64,000 nucleotides of DNA from Alkalimonas delamerensis (GCF_030717955.1 NZ_JAUZVY010000002.1:124001-188000), one strand, 5' to 3'. Counted from the first letter of the stretch, positions 9,587 to 19,256 are shown. Notes: generated by a model not told the origin, from the sequence alone. Made by a program: numbers and translations.

Positions 9587-11221
9587 ATGAAAACAATAAA
9601 AGCAACCAAGTTAGCACTGGCCGTTGCCAGTACTTTTACCTTGTCAGCGCTTTCTACTCAAGCCTGCGCCAATGATCTTAATGGCTTTCAAGGCTTAGCT
9701 TCTTCGGACAGAGAAGTGTCTCTGCGTCATGGTGTGCCATCCTTGCGGCCAGATACCAACAAATCCCAGCGTTACATTATTAAGTTCAAAGCTGCAGAGC
9801 TGATGGCGCATGCGGGGTTGCCGATGGCGGCAGACTTTGAGCGTTTATCGGAAGCCGAAGCTTTTTCTGTGCAAGCAGCCGAATCGGTACTGGCGCAGCA
9901 TCAAGCGGATGCCATCATGCATTTGGATTTTGTTCAAGCCAGTGTGGCTGAACTGAAACCACAGCAGTTGCGTGAGTTGGCAAAACATCCGGCTGTTGAA
10001 TACATTGAGCTGGATCACAAGCGCTATATTTCGGATGTGATCAGCCCAATGGCTCAGACCACTCCTTATGGCATTACCATGGTGCAAGCCAATCAGGTCA
10101 GTGATGCCAATGCCACCAATATGAATGTCTGTGTTATTGATACTGGGTATCAGTATGGACACTCTGATCTGCCCACCTCGGGAGTGACAGGCTCATCGTT
10201 TTCCGGCCATGGCAGCTGGTGGACCGATGGTAATGGCCATGGAACCCATGTTGCCGGAACCATTGTTGCTCTGAACAACAACATTGGTGTTGTCGGCGTG
10301 TTGCCATCCGGTCTGGTTGGGCTGCATAATGTGAAAATTTTCAATGATTCAGGTAATTGGACGCATGCTTCCAATCTGATCCAGGCGATTCAGTCCTGTC
10401 AAAACGCTGGCTCCAAAGTGGTGAATATGAGTCTTGGTGGGGGCAGCTCAAATACCACTGAGCGCAATGCGATGACCAACTTCTTCAACAATGGCATGTT
10501 GTTGGTAGCGGCGGCCGGTAACGCGGGTAACACCAGTTTTTCTTACCCGGCTTCTTACGATGCTGTTGTTTCAGTAGCGGCGGTCGATTCCAACAAAAAT
10601 CTCGCCAACTTTTCACAGCGTAACTCCCAGGTCGAGATTTCTGGTCCTGGTGTCAATGTGGCTTCGACCTGGAACAACGGTGGCTATCGCAGCATCAGTG
10701 GCACCTCAATGGCATCTCCTCATGTAGCCGGCGTTGCCGCCTTGGTGTGGAGCAATCATCCGCAGTGCACCAATGCCCAAATCCGAAATGTACTGAACCA
10801 GACTGCAGAGCGTCGTGGTACATCAGGTCGAAACAACAACTATGGTTGGGGTATTGTAAGGGCGAAAGTCGCGCACGACTGGATCACCAACAATGGTTGC
10901 GATGGCAATGGGGGCGGCAACCCGGGTGGCGGTCAAACCTTCCATAACTTGTCTGGCTCTGCCGGACAATGGTTACGTGGTAGCTACGATATTCCATCTG
11001 GTGTCAGTCAGTTGACCTTCCGTATTACTGGTGGAACCGGTGATGCGGACTTGTACATTCGGCGCGGAGCTGCTCCTACCGAGCAACAGTGGGATTGTCG
11101 GCCATACCGCAATGGCAACGAGGAAGTCTGTACCTTCAATAATCCACAAGCCGGGACCTGGCATGTCGGGATCCGGGGATATACTGCTTTCTCTGGTGTG
11201 ACTTTCAGTTACCAGTATTAA
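9587..11221 (+). CDS. Secreted subtilisin-like (S8) serine protease with PPC domain
   Basis: 544 residues. A signal peptide (about 1-28, ALSTQACA) is followed by an inhibitor-I9-type propeptide (about 60-145) and the S8 catalytic domain. The triad is D185 in VIDTGY, H218 in GHGTHVAG and S374 in SGTSMASPHVAG, with oxyanion Asn N312 in AAGNAGN. A glycine-rich linker leads to a C-terminal pre-peptidase (PPC) domain (about 455-544, DADLYIRRG...GTWHVGIRGY). It is an exported endopeptidase expected to shed its propeptide and perhaps the PPC domain on maturation. It is monocistronic and ends at a strong terminator. Confidence 0.93.
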   Translation: MKTIKATKLALAVASTFTLSALSTQACANDLNGFQGLASSDREVSLRHGVPSLRPDTNKSQRYIIKFKAAELMAHAGLPMAADFERLSEAEAFSVQAAESVLAQHQADAIMHLDFVQASVAELKPQQLRELAKHPAVEYIELDHKRYISDVISPMAQTTPYGITMVQANQVSDANATNMNVCVIDTGYQYGHSDLPTSGVTGSSFSGHGSWWTDGNGHGTHVAGTIVALNNNIGVVGVLPSGLVGLHNVKIFNDSGNWTHASNLIQAIQSCQNAGSKVVNMSLGGGSSNTTERNAMTNFFNNGMLLVAAAGNAGNTSFSYPASYDAVVSVAAVDSNKNLANFSQRNSQVEISGPGVNVASTWNNGGYRSISGTSMASPHVAGVAALVWSNHPQCTNAQIRNVLNQTAERRGTSGRNNNYGWGIVRAKVAHDWITNNGCDGNGGGNPGGGQTFHNLSGSAGQWLRGSYDIPSGVSQLTFRITGGTGDADLYIRRGAAPTEQQWDCRPYRNGNEEVCTFNNPQAGTWHVGIRGYTAFSGVTFSYQY

Positions 11222-11231
11222 GCACGAAAAA

Positions 11232-11262
11232 AAAAGCTTGCCGGATTGTCCGGCAAGCTTTT
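11232..11262 (+). terminator. Rho-independent terminator after S8 protease
   Basis: A 14-bp stem (11232-11245 with 11249-11262, core AGCTTGCCGGA/TCCGGCAAGCT) with a 3-nt loop has A-rich and T-rich flanks, so it can act on both strands. It lies between the protease and the convergent gene at 11290. Confidence 0.85.
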
Positions 11263-11289
11263 CTTATGGATGAAAGCTAAGGGCGTGGC

Positions 11290-11634
11290 CTAACGGGCAC
11301 CACGCGGCATACGCTGATCGATGCCAATTTTCTCTGCCCATAGCTTGGCAGCAGGCTGTTGTACCAAAGGGCGCCCTTTGGCCGGTGTTGCCGCTGCTGC
11401 TTTTTTCTTAGCTGCAGGCTTAGCTTTGGTGTTGCTGGCTTTTGCGGCCTTCGTCGGAGCGGGCGCAGCAGCATAACTCTTTGCCAGCTCGGCCAATTCT
11501 GCCAAACGAATGTTTTTACCACCATCAACACTGAACCAGCCCGGCTTTTGCTCAAGTTGTGGCTCTTTGCCAAAGGCAGCCTGGTAAGCCGCAGTGAACT
11601 CAGCGATGACTTGGTCTTTGTCCAGTTTACTCAT
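11290..11634 (-). CDS. Ala/Lys/Pro-rich basic protein of unknown function
   Basis: 114 residues from the ATG at 11634, which has AGGAAGAA just upstream. A TTG eight codons earlier also opens the frame but lacks a good site. The N-terminal half (about 1-65) looks folded: DQVIAEFTAAYQAAFGKEP, then PGWFSVDGGKNIRLAELAELA. The middle is a low-complexity Ala/Lys/Pro stretch (about 66-95) with repeated AKAA/KKKAAAA units, like histone-H1-type tails. The C-terminus is KLWAEKIGIDQRMPRG. The tail suggests nucleic-acid contact, which is inference only. I do not recognise the family. Confidence 0.6.
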   Translation of the reverse strand: MSKLDKDQVIAEFTAAYQAAFGKEPQLEQKPGWFSVDGGKNIRLAELAELAKSYAAAPAPTKAAKASNTKAKPAAKKKAAAATPAKGRPLVQQPAAKLWAEKIGIDQRMPRGAR

Positions 11635-11775
11635 GGATTCTTCCTGTTGTTTACTCAATAGGGTGCTGGTTAGTTATACAACATTCACCGCCTGCTGACA
11701 AATTTGAGCCTTTGTTGCGTTGGCATCGGCTGATAAACTGTCGGTCAAAGTCTGTGAACAAACAGGAAAGAGGTT

Positions 11776-12540
11776 ATGGGTAGCATTGAACGTCGCGCAT
11801 TGCAGGCATTGCTGGATGCAAAATTAGCAGCACCATCCATCCCGGATTATTGCCCCAATGGGTTGCAAGTGGAGGGGAAAAGCCAGATCTGCAAAGTGGT
11901 GACCGGCGTGACCGCTTCCCAGGCGTTGATTGATGCGGCCATTGCGGCTCAAGCAGATGCCATCCTGGTGCATCATGGCTACTTTTGGAAAGGCGAAGCA
12001 CCAGCGGTTGTGGGTATGAAAAAGAAACGGTTGCAGGCATTGTTGCAGCATGACATCAGCCTTTTTGCCTACCATCTGCCGCTGGATGTGCATCCGGAGC
12101 TTGGCAACAATGCCCGGTTGGCGCAGTTGCTCGGGTTGCAGCAAGTGCAGCCATTACCAGGCCCGGCACCGGAAGGGGTGGTGATGACCGGTCGTCTGGC
12201 TCAGGCTGAGCCCATTGACCAATTCAGTGCCCGGGTTGAAACCCTGTTGGGACGCTCCATCCTCACCCATGCGGCTGGTGAGCGTCTGGTGCAGCAGCTG
12301 GCCTGGTGCACGGGCGGTGGTCAGGGCTATATCGATGCGGCGGCGGCAGCCGGGCTGGATTTGTTTTTGACCGGCGAGGTCTCCGAGCAAACCATTCACA
12401 GCTCCCGTGAGCAAGGGATCCACTTTATTGCTGCCGGCCATCATGCCACTGAGCGTTATGGGATTGAAGCGCTGGGCCAGTGGCTGGCGGCGGAAACCGG
12501 CCTGGATGTCGAGTTTATCGATATTCCGAATCCAGCCTGA
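11776..12540 (+). CDS. Nif3-like dinuclear metal centre protein (YbgI family)
   Basis: 254 residues with family features: YCPNGLQVEG near residue 27, the metal-binding AILVHHGYFWKGE (His-His around 64-65), FAYHLPLDVHPELGNNARLA, a GGGQGYIDAA segment and the C-terminal metal motif AAGHHATERYGIEAL. YbgI/Nif3 proteins form toroidal hexamers with two metal ions per subunit; their physiological reaction is still debated. An AGAGG site precedes the ATG. The end lies 14 bp before cmoM. Confidence 0.9.
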   Translation: MGSIERRALQALLDAKLAAPSIPDYCPNGLQVEGKSQICKVVTGVTASQALIDAAIAAQADAILVHHGYFWKGEAPAVVGMKKKRLQALLQHDISLFAYHLPLDVHPELGNNARLAQLLGLQQVQPLPGPAPEGVVMTGRLAQAEPIDQFSARVETLLGRSILTHAAGERLVQQLAWCTGGGQGYIDAAAAAGLDLFLTGEVSEQTIHSSREQGIHFIAAGHHATERYGIEALGQWLAAETGLDVEFIDIPNPA

Positions 12541-12554
12541 GTTCGCGGCTGCCA

Positions 12555-13331
12555 ATGATGACGAAAAAACAGGATCGTAATTTTGATGGCATGGCGCAAA
12601 AATTTCAGCGCAATATCTATCAGACCACCAAAGGGCAGTTGCGACAGCAGGTGTTACTGCGCGATTTGCTGGCATTGCCAGAGCTGCAGCAGCCGCAGCG
12701 CATTCTGGATGTGGGGGCAGGGCAAGGCCAGATGGCGCTGGAGCTGGCCCGCCATGGTCACCAGTTGTTGTTGACGGATATTTCAGCCAGCATGCTGCAG
12801 ATCGCCGCTGAACAAGCCGGCCAAGCAGGGCTCGGTGATCGGATCCAGTGCCAGCAAAGCAGTTTGCAGCAGCTGAGTGAGCAGCAGCCGCGCTTTCCCG
12901 TGGTGCTGTGCCATGCCATGCTGGAGTGGCTGGCCGAGCCAGAGCAGGCCATCAGTCAGTTACGGCAGCTGATCGAGCCTGGTGGGATCTTGTCCTTAAT
13001 GTTCTACAACCTGGATGCCAAGCGTTTTGGCAATCTGCTTTACGGCAACTTCGAGTATGTGGCGGCCGGGTTGGCACAGCGTAAAACGGTGCCCTTGAGC
13101 CCGCAGCATCCGCTAAGTCCGTCAGAGGTCCTGGCCTGGTGCGAAAGTGCGGGTTTTGAATTGCTTAGCAAAACCGGCGTGCGCTGCTTTCACGATTATT
13201 TACGCCAGCCGTCGATGCAGCAAAGTCATTTTGCTGAGCTGCTGGCGCTGGAGCTGCAATACAACCGGCAGGAGCCTTATGCTTCTTTGGGCAAATACAT
13301 CCATTTGGTAGTAAGAGCACCGCGGAGCTAA
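12555..13331 (+). CDS. cmoM: tRNA 5-carboxymethoxyuridine methyltransferase CmoM
   Basis: About 258 residues. The start MMTKKQDRNFDGMAQKFQRN matches E. coli CmoM, which begins MQDRNFDDIAEKFSRN, so I place the start at 12555 although the frame is open further upstream. The SAM-binding motif is ILDVGAGQGQMALELA, then HAMLEWLAEP, PGGILSLMFYN and KTGVRCFHDYLR, all typical of the enzyme. It methylates cmo5U34 to mcmo5U34 in wobble-position tRNA. The Shine-Dalgarno is weak, and the gene probably follows the Nif3-like gene in one transcript. Its stop abuts repeat element 1 copy A. Confidence 0.9.
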   Translation: MMTKKQDRNFDGMAQKFQRNIYQTTKGQLRQQVLLRDLLALPELQQPQRILDVGAGQGQMALELARHGHQLLLTDISASMLQIAAEQAGQAGLGDRIQCQQSSLQQLSEQQPRFPVVLCHAMLEWLAEPEQAISQLRQLIEPGGILSLMFYNLDAKRFGNLLYGNFEYVAAGLAQRKTVPLSPQHPLSPSEVLAWCESAGFELLSKTGVRCFHDYLRQPSMQQSHFAELLALELQYNRQEPYASLGKYIHLVVRAPRS

Positions 13332-13339
13332 CGTCAGTG

Positions 13340-13498
13340 CTAGTTTCCACCAGAAACAGCATCCCTGCTGTTTTGCGGAGTCGCCAGAAAAAACGCGGTT
13401 TTTACTGGCTCGCAAAATCAATGGCTTACGCGAATGATTTTGGCAGCGCATCCTTGCGCTGCATTAGCGCCCGCCTTTCAGGACGGGCACTAACTAGT
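13340..13498 (+). repeat. Dispersed five-hairpin intergenic element 1, copy A
   Basis: This copy fills the gap between the convergent genes cmoM and tamB. It starts CTAGTTTCC and ends ACTAACTAGT; the tamB stop codon (TAG, - strand) lies in its right end. It folds into consecutive hairpins: AACAGCA/TGCTGTT, GCCAG.../CTGGC around ACGCGG, CAAAATCA/TGATTTTG, GCAGCGCA/TGCGCTGC and GCCCG/CGGGC. The same sequence recurs inverted at 40536-40695, again between convergent genes, with a compensatory base-pair change in hairpin 1. Confidence 0.85.
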
Positions 13499-16400
13499 CA
13501 AACTCAAAGCGATACAGCAAGTCGACCGACTGCTCAAGGCCTGTGACGCTCTCCAGATAAAGATTGCGCATCAAGCGGTAACGCAGGGTGAACTCGCCAA
13601 AAGGCTCAAAAATACCGACCCCGTACTTCACTTGCAAGTTGCGGGTCAGGTAGCCGCTGACGGTGACCTGAGATTGATCGCCAGTGCCGGCGGTATCCAG
13701 CGTCAGATCCTGCACCCCAAAGGCTTCGCCAAGGCTGCCTACCAGCCTGGAGCTGGTCGCCAACCCCAGGCCAATTAAGCTGGTTGTGACCGGGTTGGCG
13801 GCGCTGCCCGACTCGCTGTCCAGGTTCCGCCCCAGCAGCAGGTAAGAGGTGGCATTGGCCTGCGCCATGGCGGGCTCGGAGAAAATTTGAATGTTGGGCT
13901 CATCGGCAGGGCCACTGACGCGAATGCCGGCGATGACATCGTCTTCGATGTTATCCGGGTTGCGAATGGCTTCCAGGTTCAGGAATGGCTGATCGGCCGG
14001 TCCACTGAACAGTACTTGCCCGCGACGGATCAACAAATCCTGCCCATAAGATCGAAAAGTACCATCCACCAGGTTCAACTCGCCATAAAGCCGGGGCTGA
14101 GCACTGTCTTGCCGGACCTGCAGGCTGCCCCGGATATGGCTGCGCAGGCCAAAGGCGGCAAAGCGAACCTGATCACCCAACCGAACCCGGATATCGGTGT
14201 GAAACGGCAAGGTTCTGCTGTCGGTGGTTTCTTGCAGTGGGTTAAAATCAGCATCCACCAAGACTTCATCACGACTAATGCTGACGGCCGCTTCTGGCAG
14301 GCTGTCAACCACCAGACGCGCCCAGGGGATATCGACAGTGCCGCTAAGGAGCGCGCGTTCAGGGTTGGCGGTCAGGGTTAAATCCGGTTGCAATTGCAAC
14401 CGACCCAGCGGGATCTGAACGGAAAGGGCATCTCCACGGATCCCGAGCTGTGCCGACCAGGCAGCCAGATCGGCCCATTGGCTGTCGCCTTGCAATTGCA
14501 CCTCACCTTGCGGAGTTTGCACAAAGCCCTGCAGCTGAGCACTATCGCTGTTAAAGTCGATGGAGAGCTCCCCTCGCTCAATATCGACCGGTGACATCTG
14601 GCCGCGAACCGAGACATCCTGGACTCGCAGGTGTCCGGTCACACTCGGTTGCTGCAATGGGCCCTCCAATCGGATCTGGCTGTTTAACACCGCATTCAGC
14701 TGACTGAAGTCATCCAGCAAGGGCTGTAAAAACTCAAAACTAAACTGATCGACCTCAATATCGGCGGCCAATTGGCGATGATCGCTGTCCAATTCGCTAA
14801 GTTGTATCTGGCCCTGCAGGCTGCCTTGCTCGGTGATGCCAGCCTGCCAGTTCATAGCAAATTGCTGGTCAATCAGCTCAGCCTGCAGCGCCAGCTGATG
14901 CCAGGGAATGAACAGCTCTTGTTCGTAGTGATAGCCCAACCTGCCCTCAGGGCTCTGGAGCTGCAACCTGGCTTGCAACGGAGCGTCCTGCTGCCAGTTG
15001 AGCTCGCTTTGTGCATTTAGCCGGCCCGAAAGTTCGGAAAAAGGTGGCAGCCAGGGGCTCAGCCAGGCCAGCTCGAAGTTTTCCAGGCTCAACTTGACTG
15101 CCGCTTGCTTAATGCTAAAGCGGCTGTCTTCCGGCAGACACAAGCTGGCGAGCTCGCGCTGCCAACAATGGGCGGATAGGTGCAGCTCCGGCTCAGCAGC
15201 ATGCACAGCCAGCTGCATCGGGTAGCGCAGCTCCCAGCGACCTAGCTCGGTTGAAAACCAGGCTTCTTGCCATTCGGTGAGCCAGCGTTGCTGCTGGCGA
15301 TCATACTGGCCAGCCAGGCGTAGCTCGGCACCCAGTTGCTCACCATCCAGAGCCAACTGCAGATGATGTTGCCGCTCATCCCCATGCAGTGCCAGCTGCA
15401 GGCTATCAAAGCGCAGTTGTTGCAAGCGTAGATCGGAGAGGGTGATGTCCAGCTCGGTTTGTATCGGTTGCTCGGTGTTCAGCGAGCCTTGCAGCCGGGC
15501 GCTTTGCAGGCTGAACAGCTGTTGCCATCCCAGCTCAAGCGCGGCGATATCAAGCTGCAATTCGGGCGTCTCTCTGGCACCACTGAGTGCGATACTGCCT
15601 TCCAATTGGCCGCGGCTATCGGGGACGGAGTCTGCCAAATCGGCAATTTGAACCCTGGCCAACATCTGCCAGGCATCGGTCAGGGTACCGGCAAGCTCCA
15701 GCTGGTTTTGTCCGTGATGCAGGCGTACTGGCTTTGCCGTCAACTCAAGGGCGCCGGAGCCTGTTGGGTCTTCAAGGCGCACCTGGCCATCCAATCGAAG
15801 TGGAATGTCTCTCAGCCAGCCCGAGAGTTGTAGCCCGGCTAGCTCCAACGCCCAGCCACCTTCAGCGGTCAGCTCACCATCGAGCTGGCTGCTGCCAAAT
15901 ACCAGGCCCGGATACTCGGGCCATTGCAAACCTGGGTCCAGTTGTTCAAATTGCCATTGACTGCGCCATTGGAGCCTATCCTGCAGCTGCAAAACGCCCT
16001 GTGCCTGAATTTGACCGCCGAGCGTTGCCAGCCTCAGTTGGTGCAGCGCCAGTTGTTTGGTATCCATGCTGGCTTCCAACTGGATACTGCTATCGGGCAG
16101 CCCATCGCCTTGCAGCTCCGTTCGAAGCTGGGCGGTCCACTGCTCCAGAGTCCCTGCTAACTGCAACTGACTTTGCCGAAGCTGGTACTGGGCCTCTGTT
16201 TCCAATGGCCATTGCAAATGCGCACTTTGAAGCTGCGCAGAAAAAGGCAACTGCGGACTGATTAAATCAAAGGCTGCAGCGGCGGTGGCATCCAGAGCCC
16301 CATCGATGGAAAGCTCTGCTTGCAAAGCGGCTAAATCGCCGGTGATGGCGGCTGTGACTTGCAAAGGACCGGACAGCAGGTCCGGATGAAACAAGCGGAA

Positions 16401-17240
16401 GCTGGCATCCAGTGGGTACTGTTGTTGCGGTTGCAGTTTCAGGTTGGCATTGAGTTCAAGTTGGTGCTGGCGCAGACTCAGATCGATCAGCTGAATGCTG
16501 CGACGGTCGACCAGCAAACCAAATTTTAACGCATCAAGTAGCCGCGCCTCATTCAGATACAATTGCTGCAAGTCAAATTCAACCAGATCAATTTGCAGTG
16601 GCAGCAGCAGATCGGGCAGTTGCAAGCCTGGCCATGCCAGCGCATCAAGCAGCGCCGTTGGCTCCGTTGCGCTAGTAGATTCTTCCGCAGGCTCGGTTGG
16701 GAAGGACAATGCCAGTCTGGTGGCTTTTGTTGGCTGCAGCACCAGTCGGTTGCCCCAGAGCTCCAGGCTGCTGTTTAACTGACTCAGTTGGATCTGCTGT
16801 TCGTTTAGTTGCAGCGTCATGTCGCTGAGCTCAAATTGGCGGATGCTGATTGGAAAAGGGATCCATACTTGAGGCAGTGCCAGCTCCTGCGGCGCTGCAC
16901 TGTCTGTGGATGGCTCGGAGTCCAGTTGCACCTGAACACCCTGCAATCTTAACTCACGCAAACACAAGCTCAGGCTAAACAGACAAGGCAGATGATTGTT
17001 CACGCTTAGCTGTTCCACGCTTAGCAACAGCCCTTCTTGCTGATAGCGCAGTTGCTGCAGCTGAAAGCCATTGAGCAAATTGCCCTCGGCTTTTGCTACC
17101 TGGAGCTCCGGTACCAGGCGTTCCAGGACCCAGAGGTTGAAACGCAGCCCCGGCTGGCTAAAGGCCAGCACCACGGTCAGCAGCACAAAAAGCAGCAGAC
17201 TGTACCAAAAGCCTTTATTGATGGTCATTAGCCACTTCAT
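13494..17240 (-). CDS. tamB: Translocation and assembly module subunit TamB
   Basis: 1248 residues. An N-terminal signal-anchor (about 10-30, FWYSLLLFVLLTVVLAFSQPGL) is followed by a very long repetitive beta-rich, Leu/Gln-rich body and the conserved C-terminal DUF490 region with LNLVDGTFRSYGQDLLIRRGQVLFSG and YGVGIFEPFGEFTLRYRL. TamB spans the periplasm as an AsmA-like bridge, working with TamA in outer-membrane protein insertion or phospholipid transport. It overlaps tamA by 4 bp (ATGA), indicating coupled translation. Confidence 0.93.
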   Translation of the reverse strand: MKWLMTINKGFWYSLLLFVLLTVVLAFSQPGLRFNLWVLERLVPELQVAKAEGNLLNGFQLQQLRYQQEGLLLSVEQLSVNNHLPCLFSLSLCLRELRLQGVQVQLDSEPSTDSAAPQELALPQVWIPFPISIRQFELSDMTLQLNEQQIQLSQLNSSLELWGNRLVLQPTKATRLALSFPTEPAEESTSATEPTALLDALAWPGLQLPDLLLPLQIDLVEFDLQQLYLNEARLLDALKFGLLVDRRSIQLIDLSLRQHQLELNANLKLQPQQQYPLDASFRLFHPDLLSGPLQVTAAITGDLAALQAELSIDGALDATAAAAFDLISPQLPFSAQLQSAHLQWPLETEAQYQLRQSQLQLAGTLEQWTAQLRTELQGDGLPDSSIQLEASMDTKQLALHQLRLATLGGQIQAQGVLQLQDRLQWRSQWQFEQLDPGLQWPEYPGLVFGSSQLDGELTAEGGWALELAGLQLSGWLRDIPLRLDGQVRLEDPTGSGALELTAKPVRLHHGQNQLELAGTLTDAWQMLARVQIADLADSVPDSRGQLEGSIALSGARETPELQLDIAALELGWQQLFSLQSARLQGSLNTEQPIQTELDITLSDLRLQQLRFDSLQLALHGDERQHHLQLALDGEQLGAELRLAGQYDRQQQRWLTEWQEAWFSTELGRWELRYPMQLAVHAAEPELHLSAHCWQRELASLCLPEDSRFSIKQAAVKLSLENFELAWLSPWLPPFSELSGRLNAQSELNWQQDAPLQARLQLQSPEGRLGYHYEQELFIPWHQLALQAELIDQQFAMNWQAGITEQGSLQGQIQLSELDSDHRQLAADIEVDQFSFEFLQPLLDDFSQLNAVLNSQIRLEGPLQQPSVTGHLRVQDVSVRGQMSPVDIERGELSIDFNSDSAQLQGFVQTPQGEVQLQGDSQWADLAAWSAQLGIRGDALSVQIPLGRLQLQPDLTLTANPERALLSGTVDIPWARLVVDSLPEAAVSISRDEVLVDADFNPLQETTDSRTLPFHTDIRVRLGDQVRFAAFGLRSHIRGSLQVRQDSAQPRLYGELNLVDGTFRSYGQDLLIRRGQVLFSGPADQPFLNLEAIRNPDNIEDDVIAGIRVSGPADEPNIQIFSEPAMAQANATSYLLLGRNLDSESGSAANPVTTSLIGLGLATSSRLVGSLGEAFGVQDLTLDTAGTGDQSQVTVSGYLTRNLQVKYGVGIFEPFGEFTLRYRLMRNLYLESVTGLEQSVDLLYRFEFD

Positions 17241-18973
17241 AGTTCAGGCCCCAATGAAAAATGCAGTTGGAACTGCCTTGGCTTGCCTTCATCGTGATCC
17301 AGCCCCCAGGCAAAGTCCAGTCGAACCGGGCCTATCGGCGATGCCCAGCGGACGCCAAGGCCCACGCCGCGCTTCCAGTCCGGGTCTCGGCTCCAGGAGC
17401 TGCCGTAATCGACAAAGCTGGCCAGCCACCAGTTGCCGGTCAGACGATACTGGTATTCGGCGCTGCCTGTGACCATGTAGCGTCCTCCCAGCAGCAAGCC
17501 GGCGTCATCACGAGGCGCGACCCGCTCATAACCATAGCCTCGAATGCTGTTGTCGCCACCGGCAAAAAAGCGCAGGCTGGGCGGCAGCTCAGTGGCTTCT
17601 TCCAACAAGATGGCGCCGGCATCAAGCCGGGTCACAACCCGGTGATCGCTGCCAAAACTGGTGATGTAGTTGGCACGGCTTCTCAGGCGGATAAAACGGT
17701 TGTCCGAGCCCCAGGCCCGGTCCGAGACTTCAGCCGAGAACAGCAAACGATCGCCACGGCTTGGCATCATGCCGCCCTGGCTGCGGCTTCGGGTAAAGCT
17801 GATCCCTGGCATCCACAGATTGCTGCGATCTTCCTTCTCGGCCTGAATAAATTCGGAGTACAGCCAGCGCACCGACGCAGTGCGGTACCATTGATTGGTC
17901 AGCAACCAGTGGCGCTCTGCCGCCAGCGTATAGTCCTGGCCTTTGCCATCCCGGTTTTCAAAGTTTTTGACCCCAGTCTGGAACTGGTAAAAATCCTGCG
18001 CCACATTGCGCAGTGGCAGCCGATAGGAAGACTCCAGGCTTTGCTCGATACTGGACAGCGCTAGGCGGTTGTTCAGGCTGTGCCCCCGGTCGTTGAGCCA
18101 GGGACGGTTCCAATTGACTTTTAAACGTCCTCCCTGCACTTCGGTATAGCCAACGCCCAGCTCAACACTGTTGCGGGCTCTGGGTTCCAACTGCACGTGC
18201 AATGGTACCATCTGTGAGCGGTCTTCCAGCGATTCGTTGTCGGGCTCAATCAGAATCGAACCGAACCAGTTGGTGTTGGCCAGGGCTTGATTGAATTCGC
18301 CCAGCAGGCTTGCCAGGTAGGGTTCGCCGGATTGAAAGGGGATCAGCGAGTAGAGGCGCTGCTCCTGAATTTGTGAGCCGCTAAAGCGCACATCGCCAAA
18401 GTGGTAACGAGGCCCACTGTCAAAATGCAGGGTAAGACGCGCTTCTTTGAGGGCCTCAGATACCGCCAGCCTATTTTGAGTGAAGTCGGCCTGAAAATAC
18501 CCTTTGCGAAGCGCCAGGTTATCAAGACTGCTTTTAAGCTGCTCGTAACGGCCATGATGCACCGGATCACCGGGCTGTGGTGCCAGCCTTGCTTTGAGCC
18601 GCAAAAAGTCCAGATCGGTGGCGGCATCGCCGGTAATTTGGACATCAACCTGCTGGTAGTGGGTTTGTGCTCCAGGCTCAATCTGCATGATAAGCACAGA
18701 GCCACGGGCCGAGCGCTCAATTTGAAAATGAAATTCAGGGTGGTAATAGCCCAGGGCACGAAGTGCGGTTCTGGCCTCAAGCTCAATTCTGGCTTGAAAA
18801 CGCAACGAAGTGGACACATGGCCATTGGCGAAATTGGCCAGATACAGCTCGACATTGTCTCTGGCTGCACCCGAGACGCCTTGAATTTGCAAACGAGTTT
18901 GTTCGGCTGTCACAGGCGAGGGCACTAAAAGCCAAAGCACCATCATAAAGCCAATCTGTCGTGCCCAATGCAT
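17237..18973 (-). CDS. tamA: Translocation and assembly module outer-membrane protein TamA
   Basis: 578 residues from the ATG at 18973 (AGG seven bases upstream; a GTG one codon earlier is possible). A signal peptide ends near VTAEQ. POTRA domains follow (about 30-260), then a C-terminal Omp85 barrel containing FFAGGDNSIRGYGYERVAPRD and RGVGLGVRWASPIGPVRLDFAWGL. It forms the outer-membrane pore partner of TamB. The final residues SLGPEL are slightly unusual for a barrel, which often ends in an aromatic residue. Confidence 0.92.
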   Translation of the reverse strand: MHWARQIGFMMVLWLLVPSPVTAEQTRLQIQGVSGAARDNVELYLANFANGHVSTSLRFQARIELEARTALRALGYYHPEFHFQIERSARGSVLIMQIEPGAQTHYQQVDVQITGDAATDLDFLRLKARLAPQPGDPVHHGRYEQLKSSLDNLALRKGYFQADFTQNRLAVSEALKEARLTLHFDSGPRYHFGDVRFSGSQIQEQRLYSLIPFQSGEPYLASLLGEFNQALANTNWFGSILIEPDNESLEDRSQMVPLHVQLEPRARNSVELGVGYTEVQGGRLKVNWNRPWLNDRGHSLNNRLALSSIEQSLESSYRLPLRNVAQDFYQFQTGVKNFENRDGKGQDYTLAAERHWLLTNQWYRTASVRWLYSEFIQAEKEDRSNLWMPGISFTRSRSQGGMMPSRGDRLLFSAEVSDRAWGSDNRFIRLRSRANYITSFGSDHRVVTRLDAGAILLEEATELPPSLRFFAGGDNSIRGYGYERVAPRDDAGLLLGGRYMVTGSAEYQYRLTGNWWLASFVDYGSSWSRDPDWKRGVGLGVRWASPIGPVRLDFAWGLDHDEGKPRQFQLHFSLGPEL

Positions 18974-19256
18974 CACAACCTGGTTTTCCTGTTCATGAAA
19001 TTTAAAGTATCCGGGGCAAAGTTGTACGTATTATGACTTATCAGAGTGAATGTTGGCTGAAACAGCGAACTAGTCATTGTTTGGTAAAGCTCTGACATAT
19101 CTTACCATTGTCCCGAAGATGCTTCATCTGCTGTCAGTTAATTTTACAAGTATCATGTTCCTTTTATAGTTAAGATTATGTTTTTAAATGATTAATTCTG
19201 TTGGCATGAGTTATGCATTACCTTGGTGTAACATATAAATCCATAAGGAAAATAAA
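18974..19256. other. AT-rich intergenic region between tamA and the PEP-CTERM gene
   Basis: 283 bp, clearly richer in A+T than the flanking genes. It must hold the promoters for both divergent genes, but I could not assign a convincing -35/-10 pair. No RNA gene or repeat is evident. Confidence 0.5.

Noticed and set aside
13337..13546. Open frame through repeat element 1 encoding a peptide with SGRALTSQ, similar to one on the - strand at 40298-40669
   Set aside because: The similarity comes from the repeated DNA element itself; both frames overlap real genes and there is no start signal.
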